Shown piece after piece: positions 8,869 through 15,301 of a DNA stretch of 37,027 nt. The stretch comes from an uncultured Desulfobulbaceae bacterium (GTDB lineage Bacteria; Desulfobacterota; Desulfobulbia; Desulfobulbales; BM004). Within the stretch, counting starts at the first letter, position 1; every line of letters starts with the position of its first letter. The notes under the pieces were generated by a model. The model saw only the letters and a program-made list of their open reading frames with translations, made no database searches and was not told where the DNA came from. The DNA is taken from positions 1 to 37,027 of the forward strand of contig CALZHP010000023.1 in NCBI GenBank assembly GCA_945787325.1, in the 5' to 3' direction. A program made the position numbers and the translations under genes.

Positions 8869-10038
8869 TTACCACCTGACTCCTGTTCCGAGACTTATAA
8901 CATTAAAAGCCGGTGAAAAATCACCAGTTAAACCCGACATGGTCATTGCTTGAAGCTCAATTTCAAGCGAATTTTTTATAATGTTATTGAGATCATCAAA
9001 AAACTCTTCGGCACCACTTACAAAAATATTTTTTATAGGTCCTCCTTTGATTACGGACGCATAATAGTCTCTTGTTCTCATTACTTCCAAATTAATGTGC
9101 TGAAGGTAATCGGCCCAGTTATCATCTGTCGTTGAAGGTGCGGACGGTAATGTCAGTTCATCTTCACTGGACGACCCTTCAGCCGCTGAATCATTTTCTA
9201 TCGCAGGGCTGTTGGTTTCACCAGGAAACAAATCAAAACCTGCAAGAATTGATGATTGATCAAACTCATTGGTGGAGCTTGAATCCTCCTCCTCACCAAT
9301 ATTTTCAGAATCCATGGGAGGTGCAGAAGGGAACTCTATTTCAGGAGATTGGTCGTTTGCAGTGTCATTTTCCGACGGGGCCTGTTCCGTATGGGTTTCG
9401 TAAGGTAAGTCGGGTTGTAATGCTGAAACATCCCTCACAAGGGTGAGTATATTATTTTCGCAAACTGCAAGGGAAATGGTGTCAGGCCAGATAAGTATGC
9501 ACATTGATGCTTCGCCAGGTTTAAGACGGTTGTTTCTGTCTAAGTATGAAAACGCTGCGAAAACATCGGCCTCAAAATTTTTAACTTCAATCTGTTTTCT
9601 TAAAAATTCCTGACGAATTTCTTCAAATGTCTTAAGTGGAAAAAGATATACGGTTAACTGAAGCTTATCTTTAAGGCGTTGTGAAATCTGCCAGTCGTAA
9701 ATGAATTGGGATAATGGTTTATCAATAACTTTTGCAAGTTGGTAGGGAAGTGCTTTGCCTATGGCTTCATCTGCCATCATTGGAATTGAAACAGTTATAA
9801 TTTCAAAAAAACTTAATGGTAGTGCAATTGAGATTTCACCGTGAAAAGACTCTGTAGTTGATGCCAGTAAACGGTTAAGTGATACTTTATCATTAACAGG
9901 GCCATCAGTTGAAGCCAGCAATCTCAGAGAGGAGGCTCCGGTCGTAAGCTTAAGAATTTCAGACATTATGGAAAATCTGTTGTCACCAACTAATGCGAAA
10001 TGCCGTTTCTTCGATAAAGTTAAGCTAGATAGTCCCAT
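8869..10038 (-). CDS. mshI: MshI/PilM-like actin-fold protein with an acidic insertion
   Basis: A 389-residue protein weakly resembling PilM/GspL/MshI, the actin-fold cytoplasmic component of pilus alignment complexes. Residues 60-205 show the expected alternating pattern (ISIALPLSFFEIITVSIP, KALPYQLAKVIDKPLSQFI, KTFEEIRQEFLRKQIEVKNF, FEADVFAAFSYL). Residues about 210-308 are a strongly acidic, Ser/Pro/Asn/Glu-rich linker with two PSAP motifs. A final folded segment (320-389) contains IKNIFVSGAEEFFDDL and ISLGTGVRW, like the end of PilM domains. Classical PilM lacks such an insertion, so this is an actin-like domain split by, or carrying, a disordered linker. No clear Shine-Dalgarno precedes the ATG. 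The gene is one base from its PilN-like partner. Family call is from motif pattern plus position. Confidence 0.72.
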   Translation of the reverse strand: MGLSSLTLSKKRHFALVGDNRFSIMSEILKLTTGASSLRLLASTDGPVNDKVSLNRLLASTTESFHGEISIALPLSFFEIITVSIPMMADEAIGKALPYQLAKVIDKPLSQFIYDWQISQRLKDKLQLTVYLFPLKTFEEIRQEFLRKQIEVKNFEADVFAAFSYLDRNNRLKPGEASMCILIWPDTISLAVCENNILTLVRDVSALQPDLPYETHTEQAPSENDTANDQSPEIEFPSAPPMDSENIGEEEDSSSTNEFDQSSILAGFDLFPGETNSPAIENDSAAEGSSSEDELTLPSAPSTTDDNWADYLQHINLEVMRTRDYYASVIKGGPIKNIFVSGAEEFFDDLNNIIKNSLEIELQAMTMSGLTGDFSPAFNVISLGTGVRW

Positions 10039-10094
10039 TATATATCAGTAAGTTATTACTTATTATTAGTAAAGTTTACTCAGCATAGTAAATG

Positions 10095-10715
10095 CTAACG
10101 GTATAAAGAGTCCATGAATGGTCCTTCCATAACATTGGCCTGTGCAATTATGGCGAGGTTTTTCCGCAAATCAGAATGTTCAGGATCAAGTTTATATGCC
10201 TCGTTGAAGTAATGAGCAGCCGGTCCATAAAGACCAAGTTCAGTTAATACTACCGCGGTATTGATGATAGGTTCTATGCGCTGAGGCTTAATACCCATAG
10301 CTTGTTTCAAGTAGTACAGACCCCTCCAGTGGTCCTGTTGTTGAATATACTTTACAGCGGTATTATTTAACGAAGTCAGATCTTGGGAAGAAGGAGCGTT
10401 AAGAGTGGAAGACCCAACATCCACAGAAGATGTTTGTATGGGAACTTTTGTCTGAGATTGAGAATCAGCAGTTTGCAGCGCACCCGGTATAGATTTATTC
10501 ACTGAAGCAGAATCAGATATTCCCGTCGGTTTGTTAACATAGGGAATGACCAGATAAATAATTATAGCCACAACTGCTACGAATAGAAGTCCAACACCAA
10601 ATTTCAGCCTGCCTTTTCCCCCCCGGTCTCCGTCTGGTGAAACAGCGCTTTGTTGCTGGACGGTATACGTCTCGTTGCGCTTTATTTGTTGTAGCGTATT
10701 GTAGAGTTTACTCAA
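10095..10715 (-). CDS. mshN: MshN-like membrane-anchored TPR protein
   Basis: Read from a TTG at 10715, this is a 206-residue protein beginning MSKLYNTLQQIKRNE. That matches the style of MshN N-termini, and the TTG sits behind a ribosome site (GAGGTAGGA). A longer frame from 10787 would overlap the pilin gene by 62 bp and is less likely. One membrane helix (about residues 40-60, GVGLLFVAVVAIIIYLVIPY) is followed by a Ser/Thr/Gln-rich linker. The C-terminal TPR pair includes IINTAVVLTELGLYGPAAHY and FNEAYKLDPEHSDLRKNLAI. MshN is a periplasmic TPR protein of the MSHA system. It lies 10 bp after the pilin gene and 56 bp before mshI. Confidence 0.75.
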   Translation of the reverse strand: MSKLYNTLQQIKRNETYTVQQQSAVSPDGDRGGKGRLKFGVGLLFVAVVAIIIYLVIPYVNKPTGISDSASVNKSIPGALQTADSQSQTKVPIQTSSVDVGSSTLNAPSSQDLTSLNNTAVKYIQQQDHWRGLYYLKQAMGIKPQRIEPIINTAVVLTELGLYGPAAHYFNEAYKLDPEHSDLRKNLAIIAQANVMEGPFMDSLYR

Positions 10716-10725
10716 CGTCCTACCT

Positions 10726-11322
10726 CTACCACTCGGATGGGCCTTTGTCGGCAGCGTCAATATTGTCGGTGTTAGGACGGTCGTCATTTATGTAGAAAAC
10801 AGCGTCAACAACACGACCGTTGGCATCGCGCTCATCCCCCGGATAGTAAGCCCATCCGGATATTTCATTAGCCCGCCTCCTTGGTGAAGAAATAGCGTCG
10901 ACTAGACTTCTTGGAGCTACTGCTGAAGGATTTCTTGACATGCTTGAGGTCATGTCAGGTAAATTTACAGGCGGAAGGGCTTGATTAATTTCCAATGAAT
11001 AATGGTCGGAGCGGACAAGCGGCAGGTGCTGAAGGGATTCTGGTCTTGTTGTAAGACGTAACTCGTTCGCCTGCACCTCCTCAAGTGTTGGCCAGTCGGG
11101 ATTGTCACCTGTTGGTCCTGTGTTCACTCCAGAAACCATAATTTTAGCATGAGCAAGTTCTATACCACCTCTGATTGCAGCAAGCTTGCCCTTTAAAGCA
11201 GCAATTTTGGCTTCCTTCTGCATGTTAAGATAGTGCGGGATGGCAACTGAAGACAGTATCCCCAGAATGATGATAACTATCAGCAATTCTATTAGTGTAA
11301 AGCCTTTGTCGCGTTCAGGCAC
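10726..11322 (-). CDS. Type IV pilin-like protein (MshA/MshB/PulG-like, candidate major pilin)
   Basis: A 198-residue prepilin with a short basic leader cleaved before Phe in KG|FTLIELLIVIIILGILSS, retaining Glu at mature position 5, followed by the N-terminal hydrophobic helix. GTG is the start (position 11322), with a perfect AAGGAGGT at good spacing, the strongest ribosome site in the locus. The globular domain has no cysteines, so the MshA-type disulfide loop is absent. The C-terminal part (GWAYYPGDERDANGRVVD) looks more like PulG/GspG-type pilins. A 389-bp AT-rich gap in front and the strong ribosome site suggest higher, separately controlled expression, which would fit a major pilin. 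That is inference; MshB-like is the alternative. Confidence 0.8.
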   Translation of the reverse strand: MPERDKGFTLIELLIVIIILGILSSVAIPHYLNMQKEAKIAALKGKLAAIRGGIELAHAKIMVSGVNTGPTGDNPDWPTLEEVQANELRLTTRPESLQHLPLVRSDHYSLEINQALPPVNLPDMTSSMSRNPSAVAPRSLVDAISSPRRRANEISGWAYYPGDERDANGRVVDAVFYINDDRPNTDNIDAADKGPSEW

Positions 11323-11711
11323 CAGCTACCTCCTTGTCAATGAGTAAATTTATTTCTTTCTAATGGCTATTTTATAACCGGAAATTACCTTGTTATCTTT
11401 ATGAAAATATTTGCAAATTTATATTTCCATGTAACTTGTTTGTAAGGCCTGTATTTTCTTTTGTCGGCCGAATCTTCCGCAGTATTTAGTAATAATATAT
11501 AAACCCGAATATCTATCTAATGTTATTCTCAAAATAAATCAATGGCTTAATTTGAATATTTTTCAGTAATACGGCTACATTGCCGCTTTTTTGATGTAAT
11601 AAAAACAGGAAATTTATAATGAAACAATTCCTGAAAGGAGGTTTACTGGTATATATCTTCGAATTAGCTGGCTTTTTTGATCTTCTTGAAGGAAATCATG
11701 CAACGTAGTAT
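11323..11711. other. 389-bp AT-rich intergenic region inside the pilus locus
   Basis: This gap separates the minor-pilin genes mshC-D-O-P from the pilin gene at 10726. Elsewhere in this locus neighbouring genes overlap or sit 1-80 bp apart, so the gap probably holds a promoter and long leader for the pilin gene. I could not find a convincing sigma-54 (GG-N10-GC) site, and several AT-rich -10-like boxes are too ambiguous to name. A small plus-strand reading frame lies inside it (listed separately). No terminator with a clear T-run was found after mshP. Confidence 0.6.
11619..11708 (+). CDS. Possible 29-residue hydrophobic small protein, antisense to the pilus operon
   Basis: ATG at 11619 to TAG at 11708 encodes a 29-residue peptide beginning MKQFLKGGLLVYIFEL and continuing AGFFDLLEG. 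It could form a short membrane-associated helix. AGGA lies eight bases upstream of the ATG. A weak promoter-like pair upstream (TTGAAT, 18 bp, TACATT) is visible. Its 3' end is four bases from the mshP stop on the other strand. I do not recognise it; a frame this short arises easily by chance in AT-rich DNA. Confidence 0.18.
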   Translation: MKQFLKGGLLVYIFELAGFFDLLEGNHAT

Positions 11712-12089
11712 TTAAAGAATGAATTTAATTTCTACTTCCCTGCTAATGTTTGCCCTTGTAGCGCGAACACTTAATATTGAAGGATTGTTAATACCACCAA
11801 AATTATCAATGGGCGCCTGAGTCGTAAATTGATTAATTGTCGGAAATACAAAGACTACCCAATTGCCGCCGCCATCGTGATTAAGAAAACGTAAGCGGGC
11901 CGCCGACTCTGCAGAATAGATGGCCTGAGTCCACAGGTAATCCTGGGCAGATGCGACATTATCTGTTGCCATATAGCGGGCAACAAGAACGCCGAACATC
12001 GCAAGGACAACAATGACAAATATTGCAGTAATAAGACCAAACCCTTTACTGTTTTGTGTAATATTCAATGAATGCGAGTTATGGAACAT
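11712..12089 (-). CDS. mshP: MshP-like minor pilin
   Basis: From ATG at 12089 the product is 125 residues. It overlaps the end of mshO by 11 bp; AAGGAG lies rather far upstream inside mshO, and a GTG at 12128 is an alternative start. The prepilin-like segment is KGFGLITAIFVIVVLAMFG: a Gly-Phe junction and hydrophobic helix, but with Thr instead of Glu at mature position 5, as in MshP and the tip pseudopilin GspK/PilX-like proteins. After the helix comes YLWTQAIYSAESAARLRFL, the AESA motif typical of MshP/PilX-like N-terminal helices. The C-terminal domain is small and beta-rich (LSVRATRANISREVEIKFIL). It probably sits at the pilus tip or primes assembly, by analogy. Confidence 0.78.
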   Translation of the reverse strand: MFHNSHSLNITQNSKGFGLITAIFVIVVLAMFGVLVARYMATDNVASAQDYLWTQAIYSAESAARLRFLNHDGGGNWVVFVFPTINQFTTQAPIDNFGGINNPSILSVRATRANISREVEIKFIL

Positions 12090-12909
12090 TTCGGATAGCA
12101 ATCTCCTTGTGAAAATTGACAGATTCACCGCCTTTTGAAATTGTGAATTCTATTGAAACGAGAGCGTTTCTTTCTAGAGATCCTGGCAGGTATGAAAAAT
12201 TAAAGCCGGAAACATTTTTGGCGAGAGGTTTACCCAGCGCATTTATCGGGAATGATATGGCAACACCTGGATTAATAGCAGCAGTTGAGCGTTTCAAGGT
12301 GGTGCCGTCGAGGTAATAGCGGACAGCTTTATCAACCGCGTAAAAACGTTTGAATGGTGAGGCAGCATTTATGTTTCTGTCCAGATTCATTCTTACAACA
12401 ACTGCTGCGCTTGTTACTGTATAAACTCTCTGGACTGCTGGGGCGACATTGCTTAAATCGTTCCAATTCCTGTTGTAGATTGATAAGACACTCCCCGCAG
12501 GAAGGGCTAGAGACTGATCCTCAATAAAATTCATACCGGCAGGATTGTTTTCAGTATACTGCCCGAATACATATTGTCCGGTATTGCATGGCGGAGTGGA
12601 GCAATGCATGGCAACCTCATCGATGATGCCAAGTTGGAGGTCTGATGCTGCCGGCAGATTTACAGCATTGGGAATAGCATTACGAATCTCCCTTTCCATC
12701 CTTTCTAGCGCTGTTTTGCCTTCTTCATAAATATCCATCCGTGCGTCAGATGCAGCAAAGCCCTTAAATGCCTGACTGATGAAGTTGGCACCCATTGTGC
12801 CGAGAACCCCTAAAACTATGATGACAATGATGAGCTCAATCAGTGTGAAACCACGGCTTTCAGATGGATCTGAATAAAATTCTTTATATTTCAAAATTGT
12901 CATCATCAT
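12079..12909 (-). CDS. mshO: MshO-like minor pilin (PilW/GspJ type)
   Basis: A 276-residue prepilin with leader ending SRG|FTLIELIIVIIVLGVLGTM, Glu at mature position 5, then a helix with MDIYEEGKTALERMEREIR, the pattern of GspJ/PilW/MshO proteins in which the helix runs into a beta-rich minor-pilin domain. A Cys pair (CSTPPC) lies in the globular part. The start is ATGATGATG; the first ATG overlaps the mshD stop by four bases (12906-12909), so translation is coupled. A large C-terminal domain ending FTISKGGESVNFHKEI fits a tip-complex subunit. Function as minor pilin is from family; MSHA naming is from gene order. Confidence 0.83.
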   Translation of the reverse strand: MMMTILKYKEFYSDPSESRGFTLIELIIVIIVLGVLGTMGANFISQAFKGFAASDARMDIYEEGKTALERMEREIRNAIPNAVNLPAASDLQLGIIDEVAMHCSTPPCNTGQYVFGQYTENNPAGMNFIEDQSLALPAGSVLSIYNRNWNDLSNVAPAVQRVYTVTSAAVVVRMNLDRNINAASPFKRFYAVDKAVRYYLDGTTLKRSTAAINPGVAISFPINALGKPLAKNVSGFNFSYLPGSLERNALVSIEFTISKGGESVNFHKEIAIRNVP

Positions 12910-13502
12910 AGATTACATGTGAGGGCAGTGAAATAGAATACTTCCTGAGTTGGTGAAGTAACCTGAACTACCACACGTTTTGTGTCAGTTGCTGCAGCAG
13001 CATTTTTAACACCAACCGGGATACTATGTTCGATTGGGTTTGTATTGCTTGGAATATAGGTCACAGTAACCTGACGGCTGTATCCATTAAGATTAAAGGG
13101 TACATCATCCTGATCGAAAAAGTTGTTTGTATTTGAATGGCCGTCATAATCATCAGCATCATCCCAGTTGCTGCGGACATTTACAATCTCACCAGCATCT
13201 CTACCAATTGCACTAGCAGCAACAGGAGTTCCTCGTGCGCTCTCAGTTGTTGGGCCTATAGCTCCGCCTCCGTTGGGTGAGTTTTCGTCCCATTTTTTTG
13301 CCATTATCTCATCCATTAATGCCTGCCCAAGCGCTACAGCGCGCTGTCTGAGCATGGGATCGGGGCTATGGGTAATTGATTGAAAATAGGGGATCAGGAT
13401 AAGCGAGGTGAATCCGAGGATCAAAATGGTCATGACCAGTTCGATTAATGTAAACCCTGAAGATCCAGATATAATTCTATTATTTTTTAAATAGCTTGGC
13501 AT
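12906..13502 (-). CDS. mshD: MshD-like minor pilin
   Basis: A 198-residue prepilin with leader SSG|FTLIELVMTILILGFTSLI, Glu at mature position 5 and then the MshD-like stretch QALMDEIMAKKWDENSPNGG, which I recognise as characteristic of MshD proteins. The globular domain is Asp/Asn-rich with WDDADDYDGHSNTNNFFDQD and ends with VVQVTSPTQEVFYFTALTCN, resembling GspI/MshD beta strands. It begins 8 bp after the MshC-like stop and overlaps mshO by four bases. It probably contributes to the minor-pilin tip complex with MshC, MshO and MshP. Confidence 0.85.
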   Translation of the reverse strand: MPSYLKNNRIISGSSGFTLIELVMTILILGFTSLILIPYFQSITHSPDPMLRQRAVALGQALMDEIMAKKWDENSPNGGGAIGPTTESARGTPVAASAIGRDAGEIVNVRSNWDDADDYDGHSNTNNFFDQDDVPFNLNGYSRQVTVTYIPSNTNPIEHSIPVGVKNAAAATDTKRVVVQVTSPTQEVFYFTALTCNL

Positions 13503-13510
13503 TGTTCGTC

Positions 13511-14053
13511 TTATTCAACATATCCGGTTTCGGCATAAACGGTAATGGAACTGACTGTTCCGATAGATATAAAGGTATCTCCCAGTAGGGTGCCTGTATT
13601 GTCAGTTGGTTCACCCAGGCCGTTGAAATAGATTTCTGAAGTACCGCCGGTGGTTATAACAGTATTGCTTGGCAGGGAGCGGTTTACGAATTCGGGTTCC
13701 GCAAACTCTGAGCTATCCGCTCTTCTGACAGTATACTGGTCCGCTGCATCATTAACAGAAATACCCCATGGATTGTTAACTCCCGGGTAAAACCTGTGAG
13801 TTATCGCTTTGTGCTGTGCATAACGTACCGCTCTTTTAAACTCAAGAACAGCTGCCTCCTCCGAGAGTCCAGAAGGATATCTGGCAACTGCAATAATAGA
13901 AAGGATTCCCAAGATAACAATTACAATTACAATTTCAGTAAGTGTAAAACCGCTCTGTCGATTACTGCGATTTATTCTGCAAAAATTGTGAATAGAAGAA
14001 AGTAGAAAGGAAGTGCGAAGAAGAGGTGTATCTGTGCCAGGAATTACAGCCAT
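13511..14053 (-). CDS. mshC: MshC-like minor pilin (GspH/FimT type), first gene of the pilus operon
   Basis: From ATG at 14053 (GGAG six bases upstream) the product is 180 residues. A leader of about 36 residues, long for a prepilin, ends QSG|FTLTEIVIVIVILGILSI with Glu at mature position 5. The helix continues EAAVLEFKRAVRYAQHKAIT, typical of GspH/FimT/MshC, and the beta domain contains IYFNGLGEPTDN, the FN-G-P motif common in this family. A TTG four codons upstream could also start translation. It is the promoter-proximal gene of the locus, followed 8 bp later by mshD. A strong -10 lies 41 bp before the ATG. Confidence 0.8.
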   Translation of the reverse strand: MAVIPGTDTPLLRTSFLLSSIHNFCRINRSNRQSGFTLTEIVIVIVILGILSIIAVARYPSGLSEEAAVLEFKRAVRYAQHKAITHRFYPGVNNPWGISVNDAADQYTVRRADSSEFAEPEFVNRSLPSNTVITTGGTSEIYFNGLGEPTDNTGTLLGDTFISIGTVSSITVYAETGYVE

Positions 14054-14093
14054 CAAAAGCTCCAAGGTTCAGTTCGGCATAAAGTCAGCAACG

Positions 14094-14123
14094 ATTATAA
14101 TCTTAAATATGATATAAAATCAA
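14094..14123 (-). promoter_or_regulatory. Sigma-70-type promoter for the pilus operon
   Basis: Reading the minus strand: TTGATT (14123-14118), 18-bp spacer, then a perfect TATAAT (14099-14094). Expected transcription start is near 14087, leaving a leader of roughly 34 bases to the mshC ATG at 14053. The spacer and flanks are very AT-rich, so other starts are possible, but the -10 is the consensus sequence. Confidence 0.6.
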
Positions 14124-14151
14124 TATAATATGCAATAAATAGAGAGAGTTC

Positions 14152-15096
14152 TTATCTTACAAGCAAATCTGAAGAGAAATTATTTACGAGATCGTAAAGC
14201 TCAGTGAATGATTTTGTATCATAGATCTTCCTTCGAATTGTCGCCCCCCCGGCAATGCCTTTAAAATACCTGCCGGCTTGATTTTTAGTCCTGGCCAGTA
14301 TCTTGTCAACCGGGAGATATCTGCTAATCAACTCAAGATGGCGCTTTACTGCAACAAGGCGTTCATGTAAGTTGGCAGGGGCTCCATCTGGGTTGAATAC
14401 CCAGGGATTTCCCAGGGAGGCTCTCCCAACCATGACTCCATCGCAACCTGTCTCTTCCATCATAGATAAACCGTCTTCATAGGTCTGGATATCTCCGTTA
14501 CCGATGACCGGTATTGAAACTGCATTTTTAACATCTGCAATCACCCTGCGGTCTGCAAGACCAGCAAATCCCTGTGCCCAGGTGCGAGCGTGAATTATAA
14601 CAGCATGCGCTCCGCAAGATTCAGCAATTTTTGCAAAATCATCTGCTGTTATTGATTTATGATCCCAGCCGCTTCTGAATTTAACCGACACAGGGACTGT
14701 AGAGTTGGCACAGACTTTTTTTATTATCTTTTCAGCAAGTTTGGGGTCTTTCATAAGCGCTACGCCGGACCCGCTTTTTATTACTTTTTTTACCGGACAT
14801 CCCATGTTTATGTCGATAATGTCGATAGGTTTTTCTGAAAGAATCGCCGCTCCTTCACCCATGACATCTGGATCTGACCCGAAAAGCTGAAAAGCTACCG
14901 GCCGCTCTTCAGGAACAGTCTGTATCATCTGCAGAGTTTTCTGCTGACGATATGCAAGTCCGTGGCAACTTATCATTTCCGAGTAACAGATTGAAGCTCC
15001 GTATTCTCTGCAGAGAAGGCGGAATGGTAAGTCTGTATATCCGGCAAGTGGTGCCAGGATAAAAGGGTTTTCCAAAGTAAGGGTGCCGATTATCAT
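14152..15096 (-). CDS. dusB: tRNA-dihydrouridine synthase DusB
   Basis: A 314-residue flavoenzyme that reduces specific uridines in tRNA to dihydrouridine. The FMN TIM-barrel begins FILAPLAGYTDLPFRLLCRE. The catalytic cysteine lies in INMGCPVKKV, the catalytic-site lysine motif is VSVKFRSGW, and FMN-binding loops include VIGNGDI and GVMVGRASLGNPW. The C-terminal helical tRNA-binding domain starts after residue 240. Length and the NMGCPV motif fit DusB. It stands between a divergent transketolase and the pilus operon, with its own promoter at 15166-15195. Only about 30 bp separate its stop from the pilus promoter, and no terminator is evident, so some read-through into the pilus genes is possible. 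Confidence 0.93.
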   Translation of the reverse strand: MIIGTLTLENPFILAPLAGYTDLPFRLLCREYGASICYSEMISCHGLAYRQQKTLQMIQTVPEERPVAFQLFGSDPDVMGEGAAILSEKPIDIIDINMGCPVKKVIKSGSGVALMKDPKLAEKIIKKVCANSTVPVSVKFRSGWDHKSITADDFAKIAESCGAHAVIIHARTWAQGFAGLADRRVIADVKNAVSIPVIGNGDIQTYEDGLSMMEETGCDGVMVGRASLGNPWVFNPDGAPANLHERLVAVKRHLELISRYLPVDKILARTKNQAGRYFKGIAGGATIRRKIYDTKSFTELYDLVNNFSSDLLVR

Positions 15097-15165
15097 TTAT
15101 GGGTCACAAATTATACTTTTAATAGTGGTATCTTTTTTAAGAAAATAGTATGGTCGGGCTTCAAA

Positions 15166-15195
15166 ATTATAACGCTAGAACAGGTTGTTCAGCAA
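15166..15195 (-). promoter_or_regulatory. Promoter for dusB with an internal palindrome
   Basis: Minus strand: TTGCTG (15195-15190), 18-bp spacer, TATAAT (15171-15166), 70 bp before the dusB ATG. The spacer holds the inverted repeat GAACA-GGT-TGTTC (15178-15190), placed exactly where a repressor dimer would block RNA polymerase. A second TATAAT at 15110-15115 lacks a fitting -35 and is too near the start codon. Confidence 0.5.
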
Positions 15196-15301
15196 TAGTA
15201 AAAAACTATTTCTTATCAATAAGTTAAAAGCTCATAATGCTAAGTAACTGCCCATGAAGGATTGACCTTTAGATATTAACCTATACACCTTGGTGAAATA
15301 A

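Noticed and set aside
10716..10787. Upstream extension of the MshN-like gene
   Set aside because: It would overlap the pilin gene by 62 bp; the TTG at 10715 has a ribosome site and gives an MshN-like N-terminus.
11407..11428. Possible sigma-54 promoter (TGG...TTTGC) before the pilin gene
   Set aside because: The GG to GC spacing is 12 instead of 10, so it does not fit.
15110..15115. Second TATAAT close to dusB as its promoter
   Set aside because: No -35 at proper spacing, and the transcript start would be only a few bases from the ATG.
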